From: Clostridiales bacterium | Lineage (GTDB): Bacteria; Bacillota_E; Sulfobacillia; Sulfobacillales; JAIMBI01 | Direction: 5' to 3' | Assembly: GCA_027318915.1 (NCBI GenBank) | Contig: DAHVOH010000043.1 | Coordinates: 1-28,242 of the forward strand | DNA: 28,242 nucleotides | In this document: piece by piece, positions 1-8,555 of the stretch | Layout: each line of letters starts with the position of its first letter | Position numbering within the stretch: position 1 is the first letter of the stretch | Position numbers and translations under genes: made by a program | Notes under the pieces: generated by a model | The model's database searches: none | Seen by the model: the letters and a program-made list of their open reading frames with translations, nothing else | Told to the model about the DNA's origin: nothing

Positions 1-4
1 CAGG

Positions 5-1186
5 TCATGCGCGAGATGCAGAATACGCATCCAACAGCGCCTCCGCTTCCGCGATCCGCCGCTCCCAACCGTAGCGCCCCGCATATTCGCTGAGCGCCAA
101 ACGAAAGCCGGCGGTGTGCAGGCTCCGGGCTTGGTCGAGAGCCCGCGCAAACGCCGTGGCATCCGGCGCCGCCATCACACCCGGCTCCCCCGCCCAGTGG
201 GCCAAGGAGGTGACGATGGGCAGGCCGGCCGCCTGATATTCCCGCAGTTTGATGGGCTCGCTGGCCGCCGTGTAGCCGTTGGTGCGATGGGGCAGCAGTG
301 CCGCGTCACAACCGGCCAACAGCGCCGGCACGCGAGATTCCGGCACCGGACCGAGCCAATGCAGATTGGGGGCGCGAGGCAAGTGGCGGCGCGTCGCCGG
401 ATGGCCAAGTCCCACCGGACCCGCCATCACCCAGTGCCAGTCCGGCCGCTGTCTCACCGCGGCCGCCAGCAGACCCAGATCCACTTTGTAGCCGTCTATG
501 GCCCCCACATAGCAGGCGCGCGGCCGGGGGAGATGCCGCAGCAATGGGTCGGGCGCCACCCGGCCCTGGGCGACCGGTTGAAATCGTTCCACCTCGGCCA
601 CATTGGGCCAATAGCGGACATTAGGATGGCGTCCCGCCCAGCGGCGAAAGAGCGGCCGAGAGGAGGCCAGCACCACGTCCACATGAGGCAGAAGCCGGAC
701 CTCCATCGTTTCCAACGCCCGGGGGGACACGCCGGGCACCGCGCCCAGATCGTCCACCACGTGCAGAATGCAGGCGGAAGCCCGGGCCGCCACCAGGATC
801 CGAGGGTCGATGGCGGCAAACGTCCACAGGACCGGGCGCTCGAACCCCAACGCTCGGGCGGCGTGTGCCACCTGACGGGCCAGTGCCCATCCGTTGCCCG
901 ACCGGACGGTCCCGGACTGATAGCGTGGCACCAAAAGCGGCGACAGCACCCAGAGCCCGGGCGCCACCTGGGTCACGCCGCGAACGGCGTGACCCAGCCG
1001 GCGTGCCATCCGGGCCCAGTCCCGGTAGGCCAAAGACGGCGTGCGCAGTCCCACGGACTCGACATACAGCACCCGGTGGCGTGGCGCCAGCCCTGACGCC
1101 AACCGCTGCTTGTTGGTCCAGACCGGGTGATGCCAATCGGCGGTCGTGACGGCAATGACGTCCACGCCGCGTTTTCCGTCGGCCAT
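5..1186 (-). CDS. GT-B fold glycosyltransferase (family 1/4-like)
   Basis: The 393-residue protein looks like a cytoplasmic sugar transferase of the GT-B fold that moves a sugar from an activated donor to a surface glycan or lipid. The C-terminal half shows the usual donor-side layout: a segment around residues 225-260 (CYVGAIDGYKVDLGLLAAA, then WVMAGPVG), an LGPVPESRVPALLAGCDAALLP stretch near 280-300, and a glutamate-containing EPIKLREYQAAGLPIV motif near 315-330, typical of retaining GT4-like enzymes. The N-terminal half begins with DVIAVTTADWHHPVWTNKQ, resembling TuaH/WcaL-type family members. No signal peptide or membrane segment is seen. The ATG lies only 4 nt after the stop of the CWB2 surface-protein gene, so the two are probably co-transcribed and translationally coupled; its own Shine-Dalgarno is weak. 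A GTG at codon 8 is an alternative start. Donor and acceptor are unknown. Confidence 0.85.
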   Translation of the reverse strand: MADGKRGVDVIAVTTADWHHPVWTNKQRLASGLAPRHRVLYVESVGLRTPSLAYRDWARMARRLGHAVRGVTQVAPGLWVLSPLLVPRYQSGTVRSGNGWALARQVAHAARALGFERPVLWTFAAIDPRILVAARASACILHVVDDLGAVPGVSPRALETMEVRLLPHVDVVLASSRPLFRRWAGRHPNVRYWPNVAEVERFQPVAQGRVAPDPLLRHLPRPRACYVGAIDGYKVDLGLLAAAVRQRPDWHWVMAGPVGLGHPATRRHLPRAPNLHWLGPVPESRVPALLAGCDAALLPHRTNGYTAASEPIKLREYQAAGLPIVTSLAHWAGEPGVMAAPDATAFARALDQARSLHTAGFRLALSEYAGRYGWERRIAEAEALLDAYSASRA

Positions 1187-1190
1187 ACGG

Positions 1191-2852
1191 TTACAGCCCC
1201 AGAATCTGCTCGACGGCCCGCAGCACTGGGGCCGGCACGTCGCCGGCCGGCCCCGCGACCGTCACCTGGGTCGCGATCCCGCGCAACGCGGCCATTGCGG
1301 TGGCCAGCGCCGTGGGCAAGGACCCCGTCACCGGCACCTGTACCACCATGCTGTGCGCGTTGGCCACCTCGGGACTGGACTCGAGGCCGTCAAGAAAGCC
1401 CGTGCCGCTGGCCACATAGAGCGTGCGCCAGTTCAACAGGGGACGGAACGCCCGCATCAACGCCGCCTCGGTGCCGTACGGGTCACCCAGCGTCGGGCCG
1501 GCAATGCGGACGGTGCGGATGCCGAGCCGAGCCAGTTGGGCCAGGGCCGTTCGGTCCACCGTCGCCGCCGATCCGACGACATACGCCATCTTGACCCGAT
1601 CGGCGGTCAGGGCCGCCTGCTCCGGACCCGGAATTCCCTGAGCGTCGGCCAGGAACAGTGGCCACTGACGAGCGCCGGCAATGGCCGCCACGCTCAGGAG
1701 ATCGGCATACGAAAGGCCGCCGGTGACCACGGCAATCCCGCTCGGATCGCCTTCATACTGAGCGACGGCGGCGGCGGTCCCGTATCGATCCCAGCCCCAG
1801 AGCCGCATGACGTGAATGCCGAGATGCTGCAGCGCACTGACAACGGCGGGACTCACCGCCGCCGGTCCGCCCAGCACCACCACGCGTGTGACGTGGGCGG
1901 CGGCCAGTTGAGCGGAGGTCTCGGGACTCAAGGCGGTGGGCTCCGTGAGATACACCCGCCACTGCTCCCGATAGGCCAGCACCTGGCCGACCAGGGCGTC
2001 ATACGGCAGGTCCACCCGGGCGAGAATCGCCGTGGTCGGCGGCGGGGTGGGCGGTGGAGGGCTTGGGGGTGCGCCGACCGTCAGGGTGGCGACAGGATAG
2101 GCCCCGGCAAATTGAATGCCGGCCAGATTGTTGCCGTTATCGGCATCGTCCTCGGCCCAAAAGGCGACGGTTCCAGTCCGGGTCGGATCCAGGGTCAAGG
2201 TGACCTGGCCGGACGCGTCGGTCGTTCCGGACGGACTCGCCCCCTGTTCCGGCTGCACCGAATAGCCGGACAGCGGCGCCCCTGTGGCGCTCTTCAATGA
2301 AAAGGTCACGGCTGTGGGTGCGCCCACGACAAGCGAGGCCGGGTTGGCGCTCAACGTCGCCGGCACCACGGGCACGGCCATGGACGCGTCGGGGGTGAAA
2401 GGGCTGTTGGACAACGCGGCCTCCACCGCCAGCCGCTGCCCTCGGTCGTTGCCGTCGTTGTCGCCCTGCGCCTCGTTGTCATAGGCCAGAACCTGCACGG
2501 TGTCCGACCCGTTCACGAAAAACGGCGCGCCCGCCTGCCCGGGTCCCAAGTCGCTCCAACCGAGCTGTCCGTAAGGGGGCAGTGGGGAGCCGGCGGCAAC
2601 GGCGGCATAGTCCACATAGTAATCGGTGTCTGACGACGAGGCGGGGAGATTCTGCAGCACCACCCAGCCGGCGGTGGGGCGGCCGGTGGAGGGGTTGGTA
2701 AGAGACAGCGTGAACGTGGTGAAGTAGGCCTCGGTGATGGCCGGGACGCTGACCGAGACGGCGAAATTCGCCGCCTCGGCCACGCCCGACACCGTCCACG
2801 CGAGGGACAACGCCACCACAAAGCTGGTGAGCAGAAGATGGCTCGGCTTCAT
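1191..2852 (-). CDS. Secreted surface protein with Ig-like domain and three CWB2 repeats
   Basis: This 553-residue exported protein probably binds the cell wall. Residues 1-27 form a signal peptide ending in GVAEA-A. Residues 28-160 are a beta-rich domain of unknown family carrying an acidic DNEAQGDNDGNDRG stretch (126-138) that could bind calcium. Residues 165-260 resemble a bacterial Ig-like domain (TLSANPASLVVGAPTAVTFSL, then GTTDASGQVTLTLDP). A proline linker (262-274) leads to a C-terminal half with three cell-wall-binding repeat 2 units (PF04122 type), seen as VTRVVVLGGPAAVSPAVV plus WDRYGTAAA, MAYVVGSAATVDRTAL plus DPYGTEAAL, and TQVTVAGPAGDVPAPVL. In Clostridia such repeats anchor proteins to the wall through anionic polymers. 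The ATG at 2852 was chosen because GGAGG (2863-2867) sits 10 nt upstream and the signal peptide starts there; an in-frame TTG at 2945 is rejected. It is followed 4 nt later by a glycosyltransferase. Confidence 0.88.
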   Translation of the reverse strand: MKPSHLLLTSFVVALSLAWTVSGVAEAANFAVSVSVPAITEAYFTTFTLSLTNPSTGRPTAGWVVLQNLPASSSDTDYYVDYAAVAAGSPLPPYGQLGWSDLGPGQAGAPFFVNGSDTVQVLAYDNEAQGDNDGNDRGQRLAVEAALSNSPFTPDASMAVPVVPATLSANPASLVVGAPTAVTFSLKSATGAPLSGYSVQPEQGASPSGTTDASGQVTLTLDPTRTGTVAFWAEDDADNGNNLAGIQFAGAYPVATLTVGAPPSPPPPTPPPTTAILARVDLPYDALVGQVLAYREQWRVYLTEPTALSPETSAQLAAAHVTRVVVLGGPAAVSPAVVSALQHLGIHVMRLWGWDRYGTAAAVAQYEGDPSGIAVVTGGLSYADLLSVAAIAGARQWPLFLADAQGIPGPEQAALTADRVKMAYVVGSAATVDRTALAQLARLGIRTVRIAGPTLGDPYGTEAALMRAFRPLLNWRTLYVASGTGFLDGLESSPEVANAHSMVVQVPVTGSLPTALATAMAALRGIATQVTVAGPAGDVPAPVLRAVEQILGL

Positions 2853-2862
2853 GGCTAGTTCG

Positions 2863-2867
2863 CCTCC
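2863..2867 (-). promoter_or_regulatory. Ribosome binding site that fixes the CWB2 protein start
   Basis: The minus strand reads GGAGG 10 nt before the ATG at 2852. It decides for the start that opens with a signal peptide over the upstream in-frame TTG at 2945. Confidence 0.8.
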
Positions 2868-2880
2868 GTAGTTGATGTCA

Positions 2881-2907
2881 CTGTCGAGAGATTGCCTCTT
2901 TCGACAG
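2881..2907 (-). promoter_or_regulatory. Hairpin in the 5' leader of the CWB2 protein gene
   Basis: The arms CTGTCGAAAGA and TCTCTCGACAG surround a 5-nt loop (minus strand). Ten of 11 positions pair, with one A-C mismatch. The hairpin ends 13 nt before the GGAGG site, so it probably lies in the mRNA leader. It could stabilise the message, or be a protein-binding or translational control site. No known riboswitch class was recognised around it. Confidence 0.5.
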
Positions 2908-2978
2908 CCATCCCCACGGTAATCAAACCCTGTGAAATCTTCCAAATCTAGGCGGGTATTTTCTAAGGCTTGTGAGGT

Positions 2979-3893
2979 CTAAAGCGGGTTCGACAAAATG
3001 GTGGTGAGGTCCACCGCTTGCTCGGAAGCAAACTGCGTCGCCAACCGAACCAACTGGTCGAGATCGCTCGCGTATGCAATCACCACGCCGTCGGCATAGG
3101 CGGAGGCCACCCGAATGGCTTTCGCCAGCGCCGATTCGGGAACTTTGAGCCCATAGAGCTCAATCAGAAGCGTGCCGGCCACGCGGTCCCGCCAAGCACT
3201 GGCCAGCACCTCAAGCCAGTACGTGGTGCTGTAGGCCAGGTCATAGATCGGCACCACCCAAGCGTCCACATGCGGCGCCAGAGCCTCGAGATCAAGACCG
3301 TAGCGGCGCTCCAGGTGCCCGGGATACGGGTCGGGATAGCAGGTGAAGTAGCAGGGACCGGGAATCCGCGCTCGCACGGAGGCGACGAACTCGGCCAGAA
3401 TCTGTTGGTGGAGCCGCTCCAAACTCACGCCCCGGCGCCCGGCTTCGGCCGTGCACACCGGGCACTGGCAAAAGTGGTCGCGCGCATAGGTCACGTCGTC
3501 CAGCCGGAGCCCCAATGGGCCGGGTCGGCTTTTCGCCAACCAGTCCAACGCCATCGTGCGCACCTCGGGACGCGTGGGACACAGCGCCGCCCAGTCGAAG
3601 TAGGGCGCATCGCGTGTGGCCCGCATGCCCCCCGGACCCATCTGCACCCAATCCGGGTGGGCGCGGGCCACTCGATTGTCTCCAAAACAGCTCACCATGG
3701 GGATGGTGTCGGGCACGGGGTCGTGCCACGCACCGCCCACATCTTTGATTTCGTAAAATCCGAACCGAAAGCGCGCCAGATGGTCACGATACCGGCTCAC
3801 AATCCCAAAGCGCCGCACCATGCCCGTACCCTCCGGTCCCAGCATACAGGGCGCATCCGAAACGGTGAAGCCAAACCTCGCCAATCCCTCCAC
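2979..3893 (-). CDS. Putative TIM-barrel glycoside-hydrolase-like protein with CxCxxC motif
   Basis: I cannot name this 304-residue protein. Its layout resembles the glycoside-hydrolase-like (GHL) TIM-barrel proteins: a DNRVARAHPDWVQMGPGG strand/loop region (72-89), PYFDWAALCPTRPEVRTM (97-114), and a putative catalytic strand GLRLDDVTY (128-136) with D132 and D133, directly followed by HFCQCPVC carrying Cys142, Cys144 and Cys147. A later LLIELYGLK strand (242-250) could supply a second acid. No signal peptide or membrane segment is visible, which is unusual for a glycan hydrolase. The start is uncertain: the GTG at 3893 is used, has no clear ribosome site, and the frame stays open upstream without a better start. 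It precedes the CWB2 gene by 126 bp and may belong to the same surface-glycan locus. Function is inferred from motif layout only. Confidence 0.7.
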   Translation of the reverse strand: MEGLARFGFTVSDAPCMLGPEGTGMVRRFGIVSRYRDHLARFRFGFYEIKDVGGAWHDPVPDTIPMVSCFGDNRVARAHPDWVQMGPGGMRATRDAPYFDWAALCPTRPEVRTMALDWLAKSRPGPLGLRLDDVTYARDHFCQCPVCTAEAGRRGVSLERLHQQILAEFVASVRARIPGPCYFTCYPDPYPGHLERRYGLDLEALAPHVDAWVVPIYDLAYSTTYWLEVLASAWRDRVAGTLLIELYGLKVPESALAKAIRVASAYADGVVIAYASDLDQLVRLATQFASEQAVDLTTILSNPL

Positions 3894-4110
3894 CTTCTCG
3901 GCTCCGGCTTGCCTTGTCTCGCGGCATGCGTACCGGCGAGCGGTCGGACGTCTCGGACCCGGGAACGTCCGTTCGGCCTGAATCGGACGGCCCGCCGGTC
4001 GCGGACTTGATGACGGTGCGGTTCGGTCCGGGCCGACGGCGCGACGGGTCCGCTGATATCGGCAGGCTTTCCGGCGACATCCGATTCATGGGGGAGGGCT
4101 TCGCTTGCCG

Positions 4111-4116
4111 TAGAAT
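4111..4116 (+). promoter_or_regulatory. Possible -10 element upstream of gabD
   Basis: TAGAAT (5 of 6 to TATAAT) lies 59 bp before the gabD ATG inside the 281-bp divergent intergenic region. No convincing -35 box lies at 16-18 nt, so this is only a candidate. Confidence 0.3.
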
Positions 4117-4174
4117 AGGACCATCCGGCGGTCGAAGCTCGACGGCGCACGCTTTGAAGAAACAGGAGGATGCC

Positions 4175-5621
4175 ATGGCCCATCTGGATCACTGGCCGCT
4201 CTACATCAACGGTCGCTTCATTGACGAGACCGAGGCCCCTCGCATGGTGGTGTACAATCCCGCGCACGGAACCCCTATCGCGGACGTGCCCACCGTGACC
4301 GATGCCTTGTTGGAAGAGGCCATCCAAGGAGCGTTCGACGCGTTTGCCGGCTGGGCGGCCCGGCCGGCGCGCGACCGGGCGGGTCTCCTGTGGCGCGCCG
4401 CTCGCCTGATGCGGGAGCGTCAGGAGGAACTCGCGCGGCTGTTGACCCGCGAGCAGGGCAAGCCCCTGGCTGAGTCGCGGGGCGAGATTGCCATCAGCGC
4501 CGAGTATCTGGAGTGGAATGCCGAGGAGGGCCGGCGGGTCTATGGGGATACCATGCCGGCCGCCAAGCCGCGCCAGCGGCTTTTTGCCATCCGTCAGCCC
4601 GTGGGGGTCGCGGTGGCCATCACGCCGTGGAACTTTCCCTCGTCGATGGTCACCCGCAAAATTGGCCCGGCTCTGGCGGCTGGATGTCCGGTCATTGTAA
4701 AACCCGCCTCCGCCACCCCGCTGTCCGCCATCGCGCTCATGCAAATCTTCGCCGAGGTGGGTTTTCCGGCCGGCGTCGTCAACCTGGTGCTGGGACCGGC
4801 CGGCCCGGTGGGGGAGCGGCTCCTGGCCGACCGCCGCATTCGCAAGATCTCCTTCACCGGGTCGACCGAAGTGGGCAAGCAATTGATGGTCCAAGCGGCC
4901 GCCACCATGAAGCGCCTGTCCCTGGAACTGGGCGGGCATGCGCCCTTCCTGGTGTTCGACGACGCGGATTTGGAGCTGGCCGCAGACGGCGTCATCGCCT
5001 CCAAGTTCCGAAACGCGGGACAGACCTGCATCTGTGCCAACCGCCTGTATGTCCAGCGGGGTGTGGCGGAGCCCTTCAGCCGCATGCTCGCGGAGAGGGT
5101 GCGCGCCCTCAAGGTCGGAGACGGGCTCGAGGCCGGAGTGGACGTCGGCCCGCTGATCGACGAGCGGGCGGTGGACAAGGTGGCGCGGCATGTCGACGAT
5201 GCCGTGCAGCGCGGGGGCCGCCTGCTGGCGGGGCGGAGAGCGCCTGCACCCGCCGGGGCTGTCGGCACAATTCTACGCGCCCACGCTGGTTCTGGACCCA
5301 CCGCATAATGTCGTCGCGGCCGAGGAGGAGACATTCGGACCCTTGATGCCGATGTGGACCTTCGACACTGAAGAGGAGGCGATCCGGCAGGCCAATCAAA
5401 CGCCCTACGGTCTGGCCGCCTACTTCTTCGCGCGCGATGTGGGGCGGGTGGTCCGGGTGGCGGAAGGATTGGAGTACGGCATCGTCGGCGCCAATGAGCC
5501 GGTGCCGACGCTGGTGCAAGCACCGTTCGGCGGCGTGAAAGAGTCCGGAATGGGCCGCGAGGGCGGCCACCAGGGGCTGGACGAATACCTGTACTGGAAA
5601 TACGTCGCCCTGGCCTTCTGA
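4175..5621 (+). pseudogene. gabD: NAD(P)-dependent succinate-semialdehyde dehydrogenase, frameshifted
   Basis: The enzyme would oxidise succinate semialdehyde to succinate in GABA degradation. The protein follows the E. coli GabD pattern closely: ITPWNFPSSMVTRKIGPALAAG, FTGSTEVGKQLM, the general-base glutamate in LELGGHAPFLVFDDADLE, and the catalytic cysteine in KFRNAGQTCICANRLYVQ, where the second cysteine two residues on is also a GabD trait. It ends with APFGGVKESGMGREGG. Translation starts at the ATG at 4175 behind AGGAGG (4164-4169). The frame is lost near base 5231: codons up to GGRLLAG are in one frame, and GERLHPPGLSAQFYAPT onward in the next. Removing one G from the GGGG run at 5230-5233 restores a 481-residue protein, close to the usual GabD length. 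Either the gene is newly inactivated or this is a homopolymer sequencing error; everything else is intact. It stands alone on the plus strand. Confidence 0.9.
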
Positions 5622-5995
5622 CGCGCGACCGACGGGTCTGAATCCCATCCGGCGGTCCGGTGGCAAAGGGCGGCCGCCTCCGACAGAGACGGCCGCCCTC
5701 CAGATGCCCGTGGCGCCGGACGGATGCCCGCCTTCTCGAAGAAGCGCCGCCCGCCCCGGTCCCGAGGGGATGATCCGCAAACCCCATTCGGCCCGGCCGT
5801 CTCGCCGTCACCGGGACGCGCGGGGCATTCCGGCATCCTCCGGGCCGGTCCCACAGACGCTGCCCACCCGGGGGCGGCGGCCCGCCTCCCGGGAGGTTTC
5901 GGACTGCGCCGCATGGGCTGACCGGTGTTTGTTCGTGCCCGAACGGTCATGGACCCAACGCGCGGGTCGCGTTCGGTGCGGGCGTCAACGCCCTG
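5622..5995. other. Non-coding stretch between gabD and the PIG-V-like gene
   Basis: Two convergent genes end here. Apart from the hairpin at 5667-5699, and a small one reading GTTCG-TGCC-CGAAC near 5929-5942, nothing recognisable is seen. Short open frames here have no ribosome sites or protein-like composition. Confidence 0.5.
5667..5699 (+). terminator. Hairpin terminator after gabD
   Basis: AGGGCGGCCG (5667-5676) pairs perfectly with CGGCCGCCCT (5690-5699) around a 13-nt loop, 46 nt after the gabD stop. No T-run follows on the plus strand; on the minus strand the stem is followed by TTTGCC. It fits a T-poor terminator of GC-rich bacteria, perhaps acting in both directions. Confidence 0.6.
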
Positions 5996-7118
5996 TCAGC
6001 TTTGAACCGCCTGTACGCCCAGCACCCAAAGGGCCGCGTACAGGGAAAACAATCCCACCACGCCCATGAGCATCCCGTATTGCCATCGCTGCCATTCTGC
6101 CAGCGCGGCCAGCCCCAGATAGACCGGCGGCAACTCCGCAATGAAACGCGGAATGCCTTCGAAAGAGTTGGAACTGTTGGCCAAAATGATCACGAGGCCG
6201 AGGTACCAGGCCCAGGGCCACAACGCGCGGTCTTTCAACATCCAGAGCGCCAACAGGCCCCCCACGGCGGTAAAGAGAATCGCCAACAGCGGAAATGCCC
6301 ACCCGCCCTGGACGGCCAACGCCTGTCCGGGATGATGCAGCCAGCGCAACGCCGCTACAAACGGAAATCCGGCGGCCCGATTCCATGCCGCCTGGAACTT
6401 GAGGAACGCCACGGCGTTGCCCGATACCTGCCGATCAATCCCCCCCACGACAATGAAGCCGGTGGCGAAGGCCAGGCCCCCCAGCAGCCGCACCATGCGG
6501 CGAGCCATCGGCACTCCGTCCGCCATCAGGACGGCAAACGCATACGGAATCGCGAGCAGAATGCCGGTCGGCCTGGTGAGTGACGCGAGCGCCCCCCAGA
6601 GGAGGGCCATAGCCCATCGGCGGCAGCTCAGCGCCCACAGGCTGAGCGTGGACAGAAAGAAAAAGAGCGAGGCGGCCCGATAGGCAAGAAAGTACGGCGT
6701 GACCGGGTTGAAGGCCGCCAACAGCACCGCGATGCGCGCCATCTCAGCCGACCCGTATCTCCGTACCCAATGCCACAGCACCACCAAAGCCAGCAGGAAA
6801 CTCACACTGGAGACCGCGTAGCCGACGGGAATGACGGCGGCGGCTCCCAGCCATTCGCCTCCCACCCGCGTGATCCACGGATACAAGGGGAAGAACGCCC
6901 AATTGTACTGCAACGCCGTGCTGAATGGCACGTGCGCGTAGCCGTGAGCCGTGCGCGGCGACAGAGTCGTAGAATCCCGAGTCGCTGTTAAAGAGGGCGC
7001 GCTGAAGCCAGGAAGCCCAAGGCTGGTCGAATCCTCGGCTCCCGCCGTACAGGACGCGACCGACGGTGAACACCGACAAGCCAAGGACAAACGCAAGGGA
7101 CAACACCCGCGAACCCAC
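5996..7118 (-). pseudogene. PIG-V-like GT-C mannosyltransferase, broken by a 7-bp tandem duplication
   Basis: This would be an integral membrane glycosyltransferase related to the PIG-V/mannosyltransferase family, using polyprenyl-phosphate sugar. The N-terminus (7118 down to about 6947) reads LSLAFVLGLSVFTVGRVLY and then LFNSDSGFYDSVAAHG, matching the first-loop acidic motif of the family. The following YAHVPFS...NWAFFPLYPW block, with the conserved FFPLYP signature, and about eight further hydrophobic segments lie in another frame. The two frames meet at a perfect tandem repeat of AGCCGTG (plus strand 6940-6953). Removing one copy gives AAHGYAHV and a continuous 371-residue protein. Starts are GTG 7118, straight after a stop codon, or GTG 7106, which has AGGTGGG just upstream. 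It ends the minus-strand run of polyprenyl-sugar genes. The damage could be recent inactivation, reversible slippage or an assembly artefact. Confidence 0.85.
6940..6953. repeat. Perfect 7-bp tandem duplication inside the PIG-V-like gene
   Basis: The plus strand reads AGCCGTG twice in a row (6940-6946 and 6947-6953). The extra copy shifts the minus-strand reading frame by seven bases. Deleting either copy rejoins the two protein halves at a conserved family motif, so the ancestral state was almost certainly one copy. Confidence 0.9.
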
Positions 7119-7478
7119 CTAGCCGGTCACAGCCCGAACCCAAGCACGCTTGCCCTCACTCGCCGATGCGCCATCCCCCGCCCTTCTTCGCTACCCCGCA
7201 ATCGCAACCCTCGGCGAGGGCCGCCTCCGACCGGCCGGGCACTGCCCGTTCCTCCATCCCTTCAACGTCCCCGCAGGAATCCCGGTGGCGGAATCGTACG
7301 GGGAGTCCGCCGGCCGCGCTTGTCTCACCCCGCACGACCCCGGGCCGACCTGCAGCCGGGCGTATGAGGATGCGCCGCTCCATCAACCGGAGCAATGCGT
7401 CCGTGCGTCATCCGGCGGGATCCCGTCCCTGCCGGCGTTCGAAGGCGTCTTAGACGTCGCCGTCCGGACGCGCGTCGA
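7119..7478. other. Non-coding stretch between two minus-strand membrane genes
   Basis: This 360-bp region lies downstream of the FUSC-like gene and upstream of the PIG-V-like gene. Small inverted repeats occur, such as CGGG-CACTG-CCCG near 7238 and CGTC-TTA-GACG near 7445. No promoter, RNA gene or protein-like frame could be supported. Confidence 0.4.
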
Positions 7479-8555
7479 TCACGGAGCGCCTCCGCCCCAC
7501 GAATCCAGCGCCGTCGCCGAGGCTTCCAGGTCGGAGACCATTCGGGCCGCGTCCGCCATAACGGATCCGGCTTCGCGAAACGCCAGCGGACTGCGCGTCC
7601 GAGGCAAACACGAGAAGGCTTGGCGGGCTTGTCGGCGGACCCGTTCCAGACGGGAAGGAAGGTCATCGTCCCCGTGGCGCACGTGACCGGCGGCGCGAAT
7701 CAAGGCCGCATACCCGGTGACCGTGTCTGCCAGCGCCGCGACCATCGGCTCCAGGAGATGGAGGATCTCCTCCTCGCCGGCTTGGCTCAACAGCTCAAGA
7801 CTCCGGGCCATGCCCCTAAGTTCCGAGGCGATGCGCTCCAGCTGACGCATGGTCTCTTCCACCCGGCAAAGCCGTGTCTCCCGTCCGGACAACAGCGGGC
7901 TATACAATAGACTCTCCCGTGCCAGGCGGACGCGTGCCTTGGCCCGCTCGACCGTCTCTCCGATGGCGCCGAGGCGTCCTCGCACCTGGGCAAAAGAGCC
8001 GTCGCCCCGGCAAGCGCGGTCCAGCCGACGCAACTCTTCCGCCAGACGGCGCGCCAACCCCTCCGCTTCGTCCGTCGCCAGCGGAGTGGCATCGGGCGGA
8101 ATGACCACGGCGTTGACCAAGATGGCCGTAACGGCACCGATCATCGTATCGAGCAGACGCGCGGCCGCATAAGCGGGGGTCGCCTTCAAGGCCAGGATCA
8201 ACAGGGCACTGATCCCGACCTGGGTCACGGCGGCCGGGGCAAAACCCAGGGCGGTGGCGCCTGCCATCCCCACCAAGAGCAGCACCCCCACCGACCATCC
8301 GCTGACGCCCAGATAGTGGGCCAAGAGCAGACTGACGGCGATGCCCCCGACCACGCCCAAGATGCGTTGGCCTCCCCGGGCGAGGGATTGGGCCACGGAC
8401 ACTTGCACCGTCAGCACCGCGGCGAGCGGCGCGAAATAAGGACGGGCTTCGGGAAAGAGCGACGACGCGATCCACCAGGAGATGGCCGAAGCCAGAGCCG
8501 CCTTGACCACCTGCACATAAGTCGCCGCGCGATAGGTCCAAGACGGTTGCGGCAC
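7479..8555 (-). CDS. FUSC / aromatic acid exporter family membrane protein (ArAE_1-like)
   Basis: This 358-residue inner-membrane protein is of the aromatic acid exporter type. Residues about 15-155 form six or so hydrophobic segments: VVKAALASAISWWIASSLFP, YFAPLAAVLTVQVSVAQSL with the family-typical alanine/leucine-rich PLAAVLTVQ helix, and GGIAVSLLLAHYLGVSG through AILVNAVVIPPD. Residues 156-358 are a hydrophilic, helical, arginine/glutamate-rich cytoplasmic domain (EGLARRLAEELRRLDRACRG and on), with coiled-coil potential, as in ArAE_1 proteins of Bacillota. In studied relatives the family exports aromatic acids or similar anions, but the substrate here is unknown. The GTG start at 8555 has GGGGAGGG 6-7 nt upstream. 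It is 249 bp downstream of the metallo-hydrolase gene on the same strand and may have its own promoter. Confidence 0.85.
   Translation of the reverse strand: MPQPSWTYRAATYVQVVKAALASAISWWIASSLFPEARPYFAPLAAVLTVQVSVAQSLARGGQRILGVVGGIAVSLLLAHYLGVSGWSVGVLLLVGMAGATALGFAPAAVTQVGISALLILALKATPAYAAARLLDTMIGAVTAILVNAVVIPPDATPLATDEAEGLARRLAEELRRLDRACRGDGSFAQVRGRLGAIGETVERAKARVRLARESLLYSPLLSGRETRLCRVEETMRQLERIASELRGMARSLELLSQAGEEEILHLLEPMVAALADTVTGYAALIRAAGHVRHGDDDLPSRLERVRRQARQAFSCLPRTRSPLAFREAGSVMADAARMVSDLEASATALDSWGGGAP

Noticed and set aside
2853..2978. Cyclic-di-GMP-type riboswitch before the CWB2 gene
   Set aside because: The leader has a hairpin and a CACAGGG string, but the other conserved blocks are missing.
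3797..5191. 464-codon minus-strand frame opposite gabD
   Set aside because: Antisense shadow of gabD.
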